NCBI GenBank assembly: GCA_963819755.1 | Contig: CAWFXB010000002.1 | Location: 1,054,001 to 1,118,000, forward strand | Length of the DNA: 64,000 nt | Direction of reading: 5' to 3' | Source of the DNA: VRUE01 sp963819755 | GTDB taxonomy: Bacteria > Actinomycetota > Thermoleophilia > Solirubrobacterales > 70-9 | Shown here: piece by piece, positions 18,548-26,278 of the stretch | Layout of the letters: each line of letters opens with the position of its first letter | Numbering within the stretch: position 1 is the stretch's first letter | The notes under the pieces: generated by a model | What the model was told of the DNA's origin: nothing | The model's database searches: none | The model's input: the letters and a program-made list of their open reading frames with translations, nothing else | Position numbers and translations under genes: made by a program

Positions 18548-18657
18548 CTGGTTCTCCCCAATTGAAGGTGTCGAGCGGCCAGCGTAGCGCGGGTGGCAGC
18601 GGGTTTCACACCTGTCACGGACGTTTGTCGCAAGTTCCGTGGACGCCAGATTTCGGC

Positions 18658-19524
18658 TCAGAAGGCGAGGATCAGCGAGTAGATCACGCCTGCGACGATG
18701 CAGTAGATGCCGAACGGCGTCAGGCGGTTCGTCTCGAAGAAGCGCAGCAGGAACTTGACCGCGATGTAGGTGGTCAGCGCCGCCGCCAGGGCACCGACGA
18801 GCGCCGGACCGCGAACCCCGTCGCCAGCGTGACCCATCAGTTCGGGGAGCTTGAGCACGCCGGCGGCGCCGATGATCGGCGTCGCGAGCAGGAAGGCGTA
18901 GCGGGCGGCGTCCTCGTTGGATAGGCCGAAGAGCAGGCCGCCGCCCATCGTGATCCCCGAGCGCGAGATGCCGGGGACGAGAGCCGCCACCTGCGCGGTG
19001 CCGATCCCGAATGCCTGCTTCCAGGTGAGCTTGGCGATGCGGCTGTCGGAGTCGCCTTTGTAGTCGTCGGGCTGCGGTGGGCGGCGGCGGAAGCGCTCGA
19101 AGATCAGCAGCAGGATGCCGTTGAGGATCAGGAAGGCCGCGGCGGTGGAGGCGGAGGCAAAGAGCGTGCGCAGTGGATGCTCGAGCACCAGGCCGACTAT
19201 CCCGGCGGGGATCGTCCCGGCGACGAGCAGCCAGCCGAGCCGCGCGTCGTTGTCGCCGCTGCCGATCTGGCGGTCGCGCAGCGAGCGGCCGAGCCCGCGG
19301 AAGATCCGCTTCCAGTCGTCGAGGAAGAGGAAGAAGAGGACGATCGCCGTGGCGCAGTGCGTGGCGACGAGGAAGGCGAGGAAGAAGTCGTCGTTCTGGT
19401 GGATGTTCCAGCCGAAGATGCTGGGCGCGATCACGCCGTGCCCGAGGCTGGAGATCGGGAAGGGCTCGGCGATGCCCTGAAGCAGGCCAAGCACCAGTGC
19501 CTGAAAGTAGGAGATCGGGTGCAT
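18658..19524 (-). CDS. uppP: Undecaprenyl-diphosphate phosphatase UppP (BacA family)
   Basis: The 288-residue polytopic membrane protein has the QxxxE catalytic motif as QGIAE (Q16, E20), followed by PFPISSLGH with the conserved His, and the second motif PGISRSGIT with the essential Arg. Length matches UppP. The enzyme recycles undecaprenyl diphosphate to the monophosphate carrier for peptidoglycan and other wall polymers, and confers bacitracin tolerance. The first motif normally reads TEFLPISSxGH; here the E is kept but the next residue is Pro, a modest departure. The gene stands alone on the minus strand. Confidence 0.92.
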   Translation of the reverse strand: MHPISYFQALVLGLLQGIAEPFPISSLGHGVIAPSIFGWNIHQNDDFFLAFLVATHCATAIVLFFLFLDDWKRIFRGLGRSLRDRQIGSGDNDARLGWLLVAGTIPAGIVGLVLEHPLRTLFASASTAAAFLILNGILLLIFERFRRRPPQPDDYKGDSDSRIAKLTWKQAFGIGTAQVAALVPGISRSGITMGGGLLFGLSNEDAARYAFLLATPIIGAAGVLKLPELMGHAGDGVRGPALVGALAAALTTYIAVKFLLRFFETNRLTPFGIYCIVAGVIYSLILAF

Positions 19525-19596
19525 CGGCGGGCGCTCATCCTAGTTCAGTGCTTAAAGCGAAAGTGAGAGCACTGGTGCAGCTGTCCATCTCTCTCA

Positions 19597-19643
19597 CCGC
19601 GGTCGTCGTTTGTATCGCTATGCGCAACAAATGACGACCGCGG
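19597..19643 (-). terminator. Long hairpin with a 17-bp stem
   Basis: Arms 19597-19613 and 19627-19643 pair over 17 bp with one G-U-type position and enclose a 13-base loop. It lies 15 bases past the end of the MBL-fold remnant on the minus strand and 73 bases upstream of uppP. No T tract follows, so it may be a factor-dependent terminator or an RNA stabiliser. Confidence 0.5.
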
Positions 19644-19657
19644 CTCATGGGCAGCGG

Positions 19658-19987
19658 CTACGGCGCGCTTGGCGCGACGGCAACCGGCCCGCCGCCGACC
19701 GGCAGGAAGAGAAGGTCGATGCCGACGACCTCGCCGATCGGCGACTCGTGCCTGCCGGCGGTGGAGCGCAGCACGCTGGGATCGCCGCCGATCGCATCGA
19801 CGCCGTTGTGATCAAGATGCTCGTGGGTGATCAGCAGCACGCCGTCGCCGTCCGCCTCGATCGGCGGGTACTCGAACTTCATCCCGCGCCCCGCCAGTGA
19901 GGACATGTCGGCAAACGGGTCGATGAACACCGTCGCCTCGGGGGCGCTCAGCGAGAAGGCCGATTGTCCGTACCACTCAACTTGCAT
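19658..19987 (-). pseudogene. Truncated UlaG-like MBL-fold hydrolase remnant
   Basis: The 109-residue reading frame starts like an intact UlaG-type metallo-beta-lactamase fold protein: MQVEWYGQSAFSL, the FIDPF strand and the metal motif THEHLDHNG. It then jumps from PIGEVVG directly to IDLLFLPVGGGP. Relatives have about 40-45 residues between these, including the second His and a GDFG motif. It also stops about 55 residues early, without the closing PMHY region. The remaining protein lacks part of the metal site. The GGAGGAG box and ATG at 19987 are intact, and the start overlaps the end of the broken MFS gene by 11 bp. Confidence 0.75.
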
Positions 19988-21703
19988 GTTGCTCCTCCAG
20001 GTTGGGGATCTGGCTGGGACCGCCCGCCGCCTCCTCGGCATGGTGATAGCGACCGCCACGCAGCATTGAGGCCGCGGCGGCGACGAGGCAGGCGACGATG
20101 GCGAAGATGAAGGCGATGTCGAGCCCGTCGCGGAACGGTTCGGAGATCAGGTGCGGGAAGAAGCCGGAGCCGGTGAGTACGGCGTGGGCGTGGGCGGGGA
20201 GTGAGGCCAGCGCTTCGGAGCCGACCAGGTGCTGGATCGGGTTGTAGCCGAGGAAGGCGGCGAAGAGGACCGAGATCGGCGGTGCCTGTGCGGCATGGTG
20301 GGCGGCGGCCGCGGAGACGCCGTGGGCCTGTAGCCCGCTGCTCAGCGTCGCCGGCAGGCTGGAAGCGAGGCCGACGATCAGCAGGGTGAAGAAGATCCCG
20401 ATCGAGAGCACCTGCGCCGAGTTCTGGAAAGTCTGGTTCATGCCGCCACCGGCGCCGCGGTCGGCGGCCGGCAGGCTGTTCATCACGGCGGCGCGGTTGG
20501 GGGCGGCGAACATTCCCATCGAGACCCCGTTGAAGAACAGCACCAGGGCGAAGACCCAGTAGGTGAAGTCGGTCGGTAGTGCCATCAGCATGGCGAAGCT
20601 GAGCGCCGCACCGATCATCCCGCCGGTGGCGAAGGGTCGGGCGCCGTATCGATCGGAGAGCAGGCCGGAGATCGGGCCCGCGATCAGGATCCCGAGGGTC
20701 AGCGGCAGCATGTAGATGCCCGCCCAGAGCGGCGTTTCGGTGAAGTCGTAGCCGTGCAGGGGCAGCCAGATCCCCTGCAGCCAGATGATCAGCATGAAGA
20801 GCAGCCCGCCGCGGGCGACCGCGGCGAGGAAGGTCGAGAGGGTGCCGAAGGTGAAGGCGCGGATGCGGAACAGGGTCAGCCGGAACATCGGCTCGGCGAC
20901 GCGCAGCTCGATCGCCGCGAAGGCCGCCAGCGAAACGGCCGAACCCGCCAGCAGGGCGAGCACCTTCGGGCTCTCCCAACCGGTCGGCGAACCGCCGTAG
21001 GGGCGGATGCCGTAGGTGACCGCGACCATCGCCAGCACCAGGCCGAGGGCGAAGGTCGCGTTGCCCCACCAGTCGATTGCGGCGCGGCGCGGCTCGCTGC
21101 GCTCCTCCAGCTTCAGATACGCCCAGACGGTCCCGAAGAGGCCGACCGGGACCGAGATCAGGAAGACGAGCCGCCAGTCGATCGGCGCCAGCAGCCCGCC
21201 CAGGACGAGGCCGACGAACAGACCGCTGACGCCGACGATGTTGTTGATCCCGAGCGCCATGCCGCGCTGGTCGACGGAAAGGCATCGGTGATGATCGCCG
21301 CCGCGTTGGCCAGCAGGCAGGCGCCGCCGACCCCCTGAACGATGCGAAAGACGACCAGGTAGGTGGCGCCGGAGCGTCCGGTCATCCAGTCGATCGTCAA
21401 GAGCAGCGAGGCGACGGTGTAGATGACGAAGCCGAGGTTGTAGATGCGGACCCGGCCGAACATGTCGCCGAGCCGTCCGAGGCTGACGATCAGCACGCTG
21501 GAGACGACCAGGTAACCGAGGATCATCCAGAGCAGGTAGGCGCTGTTGGCGGGCACGAGGGGGTCGAGGTGGATGCCGCGAAAGATGTCGGGCATCGCGA
21601 TCAGCGTGATCGAGGCGTCGAGCGTCGCCAGCAGCACGGCGAGGGTCGTGTTGGAGAGCGCGATCCACTTGTAGCGGTCCCCTGCGGCGTCGAGCGATGA
21701 CAT
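19977..21703 (-). pseudogene. MFS transporter (DHA2-like) interrupted by one frameshift
   Basis: The N-terminal part (from ATG 21703) reads MSSLDAAGDRYKWIAL, LDASITLIAMPDIF, and GRLGDMFGRVRIYN up to ANAAAIITDAFP. The rest, in another frame, resumes at DQRGMALGINNIVGVSGLFVG and continues through about eight TM segments to the stop at 19979. One base is missing near 21275: reading CCGGTCGAC instead of CCGTCGAC restores one open frame of about 575 codons. Together the two parts have the 14-TM DHA2 layout with a signature GLFVGLVLGG-type helix 5. A single event could be a recent mutation or a sequencing error, so the gene may be functional in the real genome. Confidence 0.85.
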
Positions 21704-21824
21704 CGGTGGCCAGGCTAGCGACCCCGATCTGCCGGCCGGTCGGGCACGCTTTCGGCCTAAAGAATTCTCAATAAATTTTCGTTCCGCGCACCACCCGCGC
21801 GCATGGTTCTGTCTGAGTAGAATT

Positions 21825-22169
21825 ATGCAGACGATGAGAGAGAGCTGGACCGACGAGCGACTTGACGACGGCTTCGACCGGATCTCGGCGGACCTTCAGT
21901 CACTGCGCGACGATACGAGTGGTTTGCGACAGGAAATGCGCTTGGAATTTGGCTCCGTTCGACAGGAGATTGGCTCCGTTCGACAGGAGATCGGCTTCGT
22001 TCGCCAAGAGGTCGGCTCGGTGCGTCAGGAGGCTGGCTCCTTGCGCCAGGAAATGAACGGTCGGTTCGAGCATCTGGAGAGTCGTTTCGACGACCTGCAG
22101 CGCACCCTGCTGCAGGTGGGAGGCGGCATGATCGTCGCCCTGCTCGGGATCCTCGCTACGCAGCTCTGA
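21825..22169 (+). CDS. Short coiled-coil protein with a C-terminal membrane anchor
   Basis: The 114-residue product has a charged N-terminus, then a continuous heptad-patterned coiled coil. Its core is five 7-residue units of the form GSVRQEI encoded by five 21-base DNA repeats (21951-22055). A single TM helix (VGGGMIVALLGILAT) closes the protein. It resembles small tail-anchored coiled-coil proteins frequent in Solirubrobacterales-like genomes, with no assigned role. The first two DNA units differ at a single position, so unit number could vary between strains. ATG 21825 follows an AT-rich leader. Confidence 0.75.
   Translation: MQTMRESWTDERLDDGFDRISADLQSLRDDTSGLRQEMRLEFGSVRQEIGSVRQEIGFVRQEVGSVRQEAGSLRQEMNGRFEHLESRFDDLQRTLLQVGGGMIVALLGILATQL
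21951..22055 (+). repeat. Five tandem 21-base repeats inside the coiled-coil gene
   Basis: Units start at 21951, 21972, 21993, 22014 and 22035. Each encodes one heptad of the GSVRQEI type. Units one and two are nearly identical and the later units are more diverged, which suggests a recent duplication at the 5' end. Confidence 0.85.
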
Positions 22170-22745
22170 TCAGGGCGAGAGCAGCGCTGCAGTCCAGCCG
22201 TCGCCGTTGCGCTCGAAGAGACGGCGCTCGTGGAGGCGGTCGTCCGCTTCGCTCCAGAGCTCGACTACGTCGGGTCTGACGCGGATGGCGCCCCAGTCGG
22301 TGGGGCAGGGGATCGGGTCCTTGGCCGTCTCAGCCTTCAGCTCGTCGAGCCGGGTTCGCAAGGGGCCTAGGTCCTCGATTGTCTCTCCTTGGCGCGAGAC
22401 GAGCGCCTGCAACTGGTGGCTTCGCGGCCGCTCGGCGAAGAGCTCCTCGGCCAGCTCGCGCTCGGCGATCTCCGCCCGACCTTCGATCCGCGCCTGGCGG
22501 CCGAGCATCGGCCAGTGGAAGACGAGGGCCACGCGGGGATTGGCGCGAAGCTCCGCCGCCTTGCGGGTCCAGAGCGCGGTGGTGAAGACCAGTCCCTCAG
22601 GCTCCAGGCGCTTGAGCGAGACCACGCGTGCCGAGGGGCGACCGTCGCCGCCCACGGTTGCGAGGGTCATCGCGGCCGGAGCTGGAGCGCTGGCCTCGGC
22701 TGCCTCGTCGAGCCAGCGCCGGAGGGTCTCCATCGGGCCGCTCAC
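22170..22745 (-). CDS. pdxH: Pyridoxamine/pyridoxine 5'-phosphate oxidase family (PdxH-like)
   Basis: The 191-residue protein has the PdxH layout: AMTLATVGGDGRPSARVVSLKR, GLVFTTALWTRKAAELRANPRVAL, LGRQARIEGRAE, SHQLQALVSRQGE, and the C-terminal dimerisation block VELWSEADDRLHERRLFER. These are FMN- and phosphate-binding segments. The enzyme makes pyridoxal 5'-phosphate. The C-terminal RLHxR motif supports true PdxH over the broader flavin-binding family. The GTG start at 22745 overlaps the stop of the upstream membrane-protein gene by 4 bp (GTGA); ATG 22733 is the alternative. It would be co-transcribed from the palindrome-bearing promoter at 23321-23362. Confidence 0.75.
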   Translation of the reverse strand: MSGPMETLRRWLDEAAEASAPAPAAMTLATVGGDGRPSARVVSLKRLEPEGLVFTTALWTRKAAELRANPRVALVFHWPMLGRQARIEGRAEIAERELAEELFAERPRSHQLQALVSRQGETIEDLGPLRTRLDELKAETAKDPIPCPTDWGAIRVRPDVVELWSEADDRLHERRLFERNGDGWTAALLSP

Positions 22746-23320
22746 TCGACCTCGCCCTCCTGAGCCGGTGCGGCCGATCTCCGTCGTCTGGTCGCGAGCG
22801 CGCCGCAGATCGCGAACAGCCCGGCGCTGACCGTGAGGCTCGTCCCGATCGGGTTGGTGAGGGCGGCGATCCGCGGCCACGGTTGCGTCACATGGCCCTC
22901 GAGCACGAGGGCGAGCGAGACGTTCTGCAAAAAGTCGCCTGCCGCCGCCAGCGGGCCGAACCAGACGAGCACCGCGGCGGCCCGTTCCAGTCGGGGCTTG
23001 CCGTCCTCCCGCGCTCTGCGCGCGACCGCGGCGCAGGCGCCTGCGAGGAAGAGCCCGTAGCCGATCAGGAAGGGCAGGTCGAGGCCGAGCTGCCACCACA
23101 TCGCCGTCTTGCCGGTATCGCCCCACTCGGTGAGGATCTCCTGACTGCGCGAGACGGTGCCGGCGGACTCGAAGGCGATCAGCGAGGCGCCGTGGTCGCC
23201 CATCGTCCGCATCGCCGGCAGCATTGCCGCGCCGGAGAGCAGGGTCAGGGCGGCGAGCATCACGAGCCCCCGCCTGGTCCCGGCGGCACGGAACAGCTTC
23301 GGTATCGCGTCCTGCTCCAT
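22742..23320 (-). CDS. Integral membrane protein of unknown function (4 TM)
   Basis: The 192-residue product has four TM segments: one in GLVMLAALTLLSGAAML, one in WQLGLDLPFLIGYGLFLAGACAA, one in AAVLVWFGPLAAAGDFLQNVSL and one near the C-terminus. It resembles a family of small four-helix proteins in actinobacteria with no known role. It is divergent from a TetR gene with only 42 bases between the two start codons. Those bases are largely a palindrome, so the TetR protein almost certainly controls it. It overlaps the pdxH-like gene downstream by 4 bp. Confidence 0.75.
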   Translation of the reverse strand: MEQDAIPKLFRAAGTRRGLVMLAALTLLSGAAMLPAMRTMGDHGASLIAFESAGTVSRSQEILTEWGDTGKTAMWWQLGLDLPFLIGYGLFLAGACAAVARRAREDGKPRLERAAAVLVWFGPLAAAGDFLQNVSLALVLEGHVTQPWPRIAALTNPIGTSLTVSAGLFAICGALATRRRRSAAPAQEGEVE

Positions 23321-23362
23321 ATTGGGATTAGTATCATCATTGGAATTACAATTCCAATCTGA
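23321..23362. promoter_or_regulatory. Divergent promoter with a 20-bp palindromic operator (TetR type)
   Basis: The whole gap between the start codons is 42 bases. A perfect inverted repeat with 9-bp arms (ATTGGAATT-AC-AATTCCAAT) covers 23339-23358. On the plus strand it contains TACAAT (23347-23352), a good -10 box, ending 10 bases before the TetR ATG. On the minus strand it contains TTGGAA, which lies 16 bases from GATACT, itself 9 bases before the membrane-protein ATG. A repressor bound here would block both promoters. Neither gene has a clear ribosome-binding site, so both mRNAs may be leaderless or nearly so. Confidence 0.7.
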
Positions 23363-24007
23363 ATGAGCGCCAAGCCGAAAAGGGAAACCCGCACCGAGAA
23401 GCAGGCCCGCACCCGGGCCGAGCTGCTCGCCACCGCGGCCAAGGTCTTCGCCCGTCGCGGCTACAACGGCGCCTCGGTGGAGGAGATAGCCGAGGAGGCC
23501 GGCTACTCGCACGGCGCCGTCTACTCCAACTTCGACGGCAAGGCCGACCTCTTCCTCGCCGTCTTCGAGGATTACATGGCGGAGCGTGCCCAAGAGCTCG
23601 CCGCCACCCAGGCCGACCTCGACGCGGACGCTCCCCTGGAGGCGCGCGCCCGGGCGCTGGCCGACCAATGGATGGAGCGCTTCGCCCAGGACCGCGAGTC
23701 CTTCGTCCTCCACATGGAGTTCATTGCCCACGCCGGCCGCGACCCGGAGCTGGCCGGCCGCTTCGGCTCGCGCTCGGCATCCCTGCGCGAGGCGGTCTCC
23801 CGCTACATCGCCGGCTACCAGGAGGAGTCGGGGGCGACGCTCTCGATGTCGCCCGACGACCTCGCCCTCATCCTCCGCGCCCTAGGCATCGGCCTGGCGG
23901 TCGAAGCGCTGGTCAGCCCAGACGCCGTGCGCCCCGATCTCTACGGCGATTTCGTCGAGCAGCTGGTCGGCTTTCAGCGCGGCCGCTCAGGCGAGGGCCA
24001 CGAGTAG
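23363..24007 (+). CDS. TetR family transcriptional regulator
   Basis: The 214-residue protein has the TetR DNA-binding domain (about residues 12-65): RAELLATAAKVFARRGYNGASVEEIAEEAGYSHGAVYSNFDGKADLFLAV. The remaining residues form an all-helical ligand and dimer domain. Its start is 4 bases after the 20-bp palindrome, so it very likely represses itself and the divergent membrane-protein/pdxH-like operon, released by an unknown small molecule. Its last 21 bases overlap the convergent methyltransferase gene. Confidence 0.9.
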   Translation: MSAKPKRETRTEKQARTRAELLATAAKVFARRGYNGASVEEIAEEAGYSHGAVYSNFDGKADLFLAVFEDYMAERAQELAATQADLDADAPLEARARALADQWMERFAQDRESFVLHMEFIAHAGRDPELAGRFGSRSASLREAVSRYIAGYQEESGATLSMSPDDLALILRALGIGLAVEALVSPDAVRPDLYGDFVEQLVGFQRGRSGEGHE

Positions 24008-24607
24008 CGCCAGCTCCAGCCACTTGAAGTGGCAGCCGACCCCGCTGAAGCCGGCGTCGCGCAGCCATCCCAGCTGCTCGCCGAGGCCGGCGAGGCGATC
24101 GCTCGGGTCGTCCTCGGTGCGGCCGATCTCGCGGCGGAAGCGCTCGTGGATCAGGGGCGAAGCCGGGCTAACCAGGTCGAGGTTGGCGAAAACCCCGCCA
24201 GGTACGAGGAGCGCCTTGACTTCGCCGAACAGCTCGCGCTTGCGCGCGTCCTCGAGGTGGTGGATCGCCAGGCCGGAGACGACCGCGTCGAACGGCCCCT
24301 CGACCGTCAGCGGCAAGCCGAGCTTATGCGCATGAAACTCGACCAGCGGGTCGGCTGCGAACCGCTCCGCCGCGCGGGCGAGCATCGGCTCGGAAGCGTC
24401 GAGCCCTACCGCCCTCGCCTCGGGGTGGCGGCTGCGCACCAGCGCGACCATGCGCCCGTCGCCGCAGCCGAGGTCGAGGAAGCGCTCGACCCGCGGGGGA
24501 AGCGCCTCCAGCAGCATCTGCTCCGCCGTCAGCCGGTGCGGTATCTCGCGCGAGAGGTACTCGGCGACGCGTCTCGGGTCAGACCACTCGCCTGCCGCCC
24601 GATCCAT
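23987..24607 (-). CDS. Class I SAM-dependent methyltransferase
   Basis: The 206-residue protein has motif I FLDLGCGDGRMVALV, the acidic residue at the end of strand 2 (AVGLDASEPML), and a post-motif block FDAVVSGLAIHHLED typical of Trans-aconitate and UbiE-like small-molecule methyltransferases. It lacks a signal peptide. Nothing around it points to a substrate. Its 3' end overlaps the TetR gene (convergent), and its start is 3 bases before the stop of the NlpC/P60-like lipoprotein gene region, which lies on the same strand upstream at 24611. Confidence 0.85.
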   Translation of the reverse strand: MDRAAGEWSDPRRVAEYLSREIPHRLTAEQMLLEALPPRVERFLDLGCGDGRMVALVRSRHPEARAVGLDASEPMLARAAERFAADPLVEFHAHKLGLPLTVEGPFDAVVSGLAIHHLEDARKRELFGEVKALLVPGGVFANLDLVSPASPLIHERFRREIGRTEDDPSDRLAGLGEQLGWLRDAGFSGVGCHFKWLELALLVALA

Positions 24608-24610
24608 GCC

Positions 24611-25405
24611 TCAGAAACCGGGCGGATGGCGGGCGACGAAGCCTTCTGGGTAGGGCAGCGCGGGGTGCCAGCGCGGCCCGGTTCCCCGCGCGTCGCCGAC
24701 CGTGTCCCAGCGCAGCCCCGCGATCACCGCGTAGGCATGGCCGGCGTTGGCGTAGACCGTCAGCCAGCGCCCCGGTCCCGGAGCGCCCCAGGACTCCAGC
24801 TCGCCCGAGGTGAGTGGGGTCGCGAGGAAGCCGCCTCCAGCGAGCGCGTAGCTGACCGCCCCGGAGCAGTCGTACCCGCGCGAGTACCACGAGGCGTGAC
24901 CGCCGCCCCAGATGTAGGGGCGGCCGATGATCGTGTTGGCCGCGCTGATCGCCGCCTTGATCCGCTGTGGCGCGCTCGGTGGGGCGAGGGCGACCCCGCT
25001 CAGCAGGACCGCGCTGCCGGAGGCGGCCCGGTCCTCCAGCTTCGCCATGCTGCGCGGCGTGATCGTTTCCCGTTCGGCCGCGGGGCGAGGGACGTAGGAG
25101 CCGTTGGTCCCTGCCGATGCCGCCGGCATTTCCGAGGGGTCGAGGTGCTTCGGAGCCGGCTCGGGTTCGGGCGCTGGTTCGGGAGCCGGCGCCGGCCGCT
25201 TCGCCTCGGACGGGTTCTTCGGGAGCACGTCATAAGGGGGCTGCGGGCGCGGTGGCTTCTCTTCGGCGATCCGGCTGTGCGCGGGTGGGTGGACCTGGGC
25301 GAGGGGAGCCGCCGATTCGCCGCTGCCGCCGCAGCCAAATGCGGCAAGGGCAGCGCCGCTTGCCGCAAGCGCCACCACCACCAGGAGGATCGCGCCGCGC
25401 TTCAA
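24611..25405 (-). CDS. NlpC/P60-like cell-wall protein, putative lipoprotein
   Basis: The 264-residue product begins with a hydrophobic segment ending AAFGCGGSGES, which looks like a lipobox. A long Pro/Glu-rich linker (about residues 45-90, with PAPEPAPEPEPAPK) follows and could span the wall. The C-terminal domain has GRPYIWGGGHASW, the nucleophile region YDCSGAVSYAL, and the His region VYANAGHAYAVIAG, the NlpC/P60 pattern for a peptidoglycan endopeptidase. The TTG start at 25405 overlaps the cupin stop (TTGA, 4 bp). A second copy of this domain lies at 27872-28432. Cys and His are kept, so it may be active. Confidence 0.75.
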   Translation of the reverse strand: MKRGAILLVVVALAASGAALAAFGCGGSGESAAPLAQVHPPAHSRIAEEKPPRPQPPYDVLPKNPSEAKRPAPAPEPAPEPEPAPKHLDPSEMPAASAGTNGSYVPRPAAERETITPRSMAKLEDRAASGSAVLLSGVALAPPSAPQRIKAAISAANTIIGRPYIWGGGHASWYSRGYDCSGAVSYALAGGGFLATPLTSGELESWGAPGPGRWLTVYANAGHAYAVIAGLRWDTVGDARGTGPRWHPALPYPEGFVARHPPGF

Positions 25406-25878
25406 GCCTCGCCTTGCTCCCCGTCGAAGTAGCCGACCCCGTCGCCACGCTTGAAGAAGGCGCGCAGGCCACCGCCGCGTGGCAGGCGCTCGCCGACGCC
25501 GATCTTGTCGGAGTCCGGATAGACGACGACGTCGGGCCGGCCGTGGCTCGAGACCGCCAGGAAGGCCGCCGTCTCCTCGCCCCGGTTGAGGATCTGGTGC
25601 GCCCCCTCCTCGCCGAGCCCAAAGCGGATCGCCTCGCCCTCCTCCAGCTCGCGAACTCCCTCCGGCGTGCGCAGGCTCGGCCTCCCGGAGAGCACGATCA
25701 CGATCTCCTCGTCGGCGTAATGGAAGTGGTACGGGTAGGCGGCCTCGCCCGGCGGCAGCTCCCAGAGGCTGGCGCCGATCAGCTCGCTGCCGAGCTCGTA
25801 GCCGATTCGAGCCCGCCTCGATCGGAACCCCTCCGGCCGCTCCCCCTCCTCGAAGCTCGGCCTGTAGATGTTGGCCAT
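25402..25878 (-). CDS. Cupin domain protein
   Basis: The 158-residue protein has a single cupin barrel. Motif 1 includes AYPYHFHYADEEIVIVLSG with two His and an acidic residue for metal binding, and motif 2 includes GAHQILNRGEETAAFLAV. The C-terminal tail (PDSDKIGV, GGGLRAFFKRGDGVGYFDGE) is seen in cupins found next to sugar- or nucleotide-modifying genes. The role is unknown. ATG 25878 has a weak ribosome-binding site. It precedes and overlaps the NlpC/P60-like gene. Confidence 0.85.
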   Translation of the reverse strand: MANIYRPSFEEGERPEGFRSRRARIGYELGSELIGASLWELPPGEAAYPYHFHYADEEIVIVLSGRPSLRTPEGVRELEEGEAIRFGLGEEGAHQILNRGEETAAFLAVSSHGRPDVVVYPDSDKIGVGERLPRGGGLRAFFKRGDGVGYFDGEQGEA

Positions 25879-25978
25879 CGGGGAAGGGTAGGCGACCGGG
25901 CGTCTCCAGCTGGCGCGGCAAGCGCTTTCGGGTTCATCGCCGCCGTTTGCCGCTGCTCGGCGGGGGTAGTTCGGCAGC

Positions 25979-26260
25979 ATGAAGTTGCTCTTCGCGCCGA
26001 TAGGGATCATCGCCGGGCTGCTGGCGGGGATGGTCGCCCAGAAGGGCTTCGATCGCCTCTGGGCGGTATTCGACGAAGAGGAGCCACCCGAGCCCGATCA
26101 GCGAGACGCCTCCTACCCGAAGCTGATCGCGGCCCTCGTGGTCGAGGGCGCGGTCTTTCGGCTGACCAAAGGCGTGGTCGACCACAGCGTGCGCGGGGGG
26201 TTCGCGCGGATGACCGGAAGGTGGCCGGGTGAGGAGTCGGCAGAAGGAAGCGCTTCCTAG
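25979..26260 (+). CDS. DUF4235 membrane protein
   Basis: The 93-residue protein starts MKLLFAPIGIIAGLLAGMVAQKGFDRLWAVFDEEEPPEPDQ and ends with RMTGRWPGE, the ends typical of DUF4235. It has one clear TM helix at the N-terminus and a second hydrophobic stretch (LIAALVVEGAVFRLTKGVVDH). The family is common in actinobacteria, with no known function. It is a single gene, divergent from the cupin gene and convergent with a methyltransferase gene. Confidence 0.8.
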   Translation: MKLLFAPIGIIAGLLAGMVAQKGFDRLWAVFDEEEPPEPDQRDASYPKLIAALVVEGAVFRLTKGVVDHSVRGGFARMTGRWPGEESAEGSAS

Positions 26261-26278
26261 TCGCCGCTCACCTGTGGA

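Noticed and set aside
21951..22055. CRISPR array
   Set aside because: The repeats are contiguous coding heptads without spacers. No CRISPR-like array or cas gene was seen anywhere in the window.
24611..25405. ATG start for the NlpC/P60-like lipoprotein
   Set aside because: No in-frame ATG gives a signal peptide; the TTG overlapping the cupin stop fits best.
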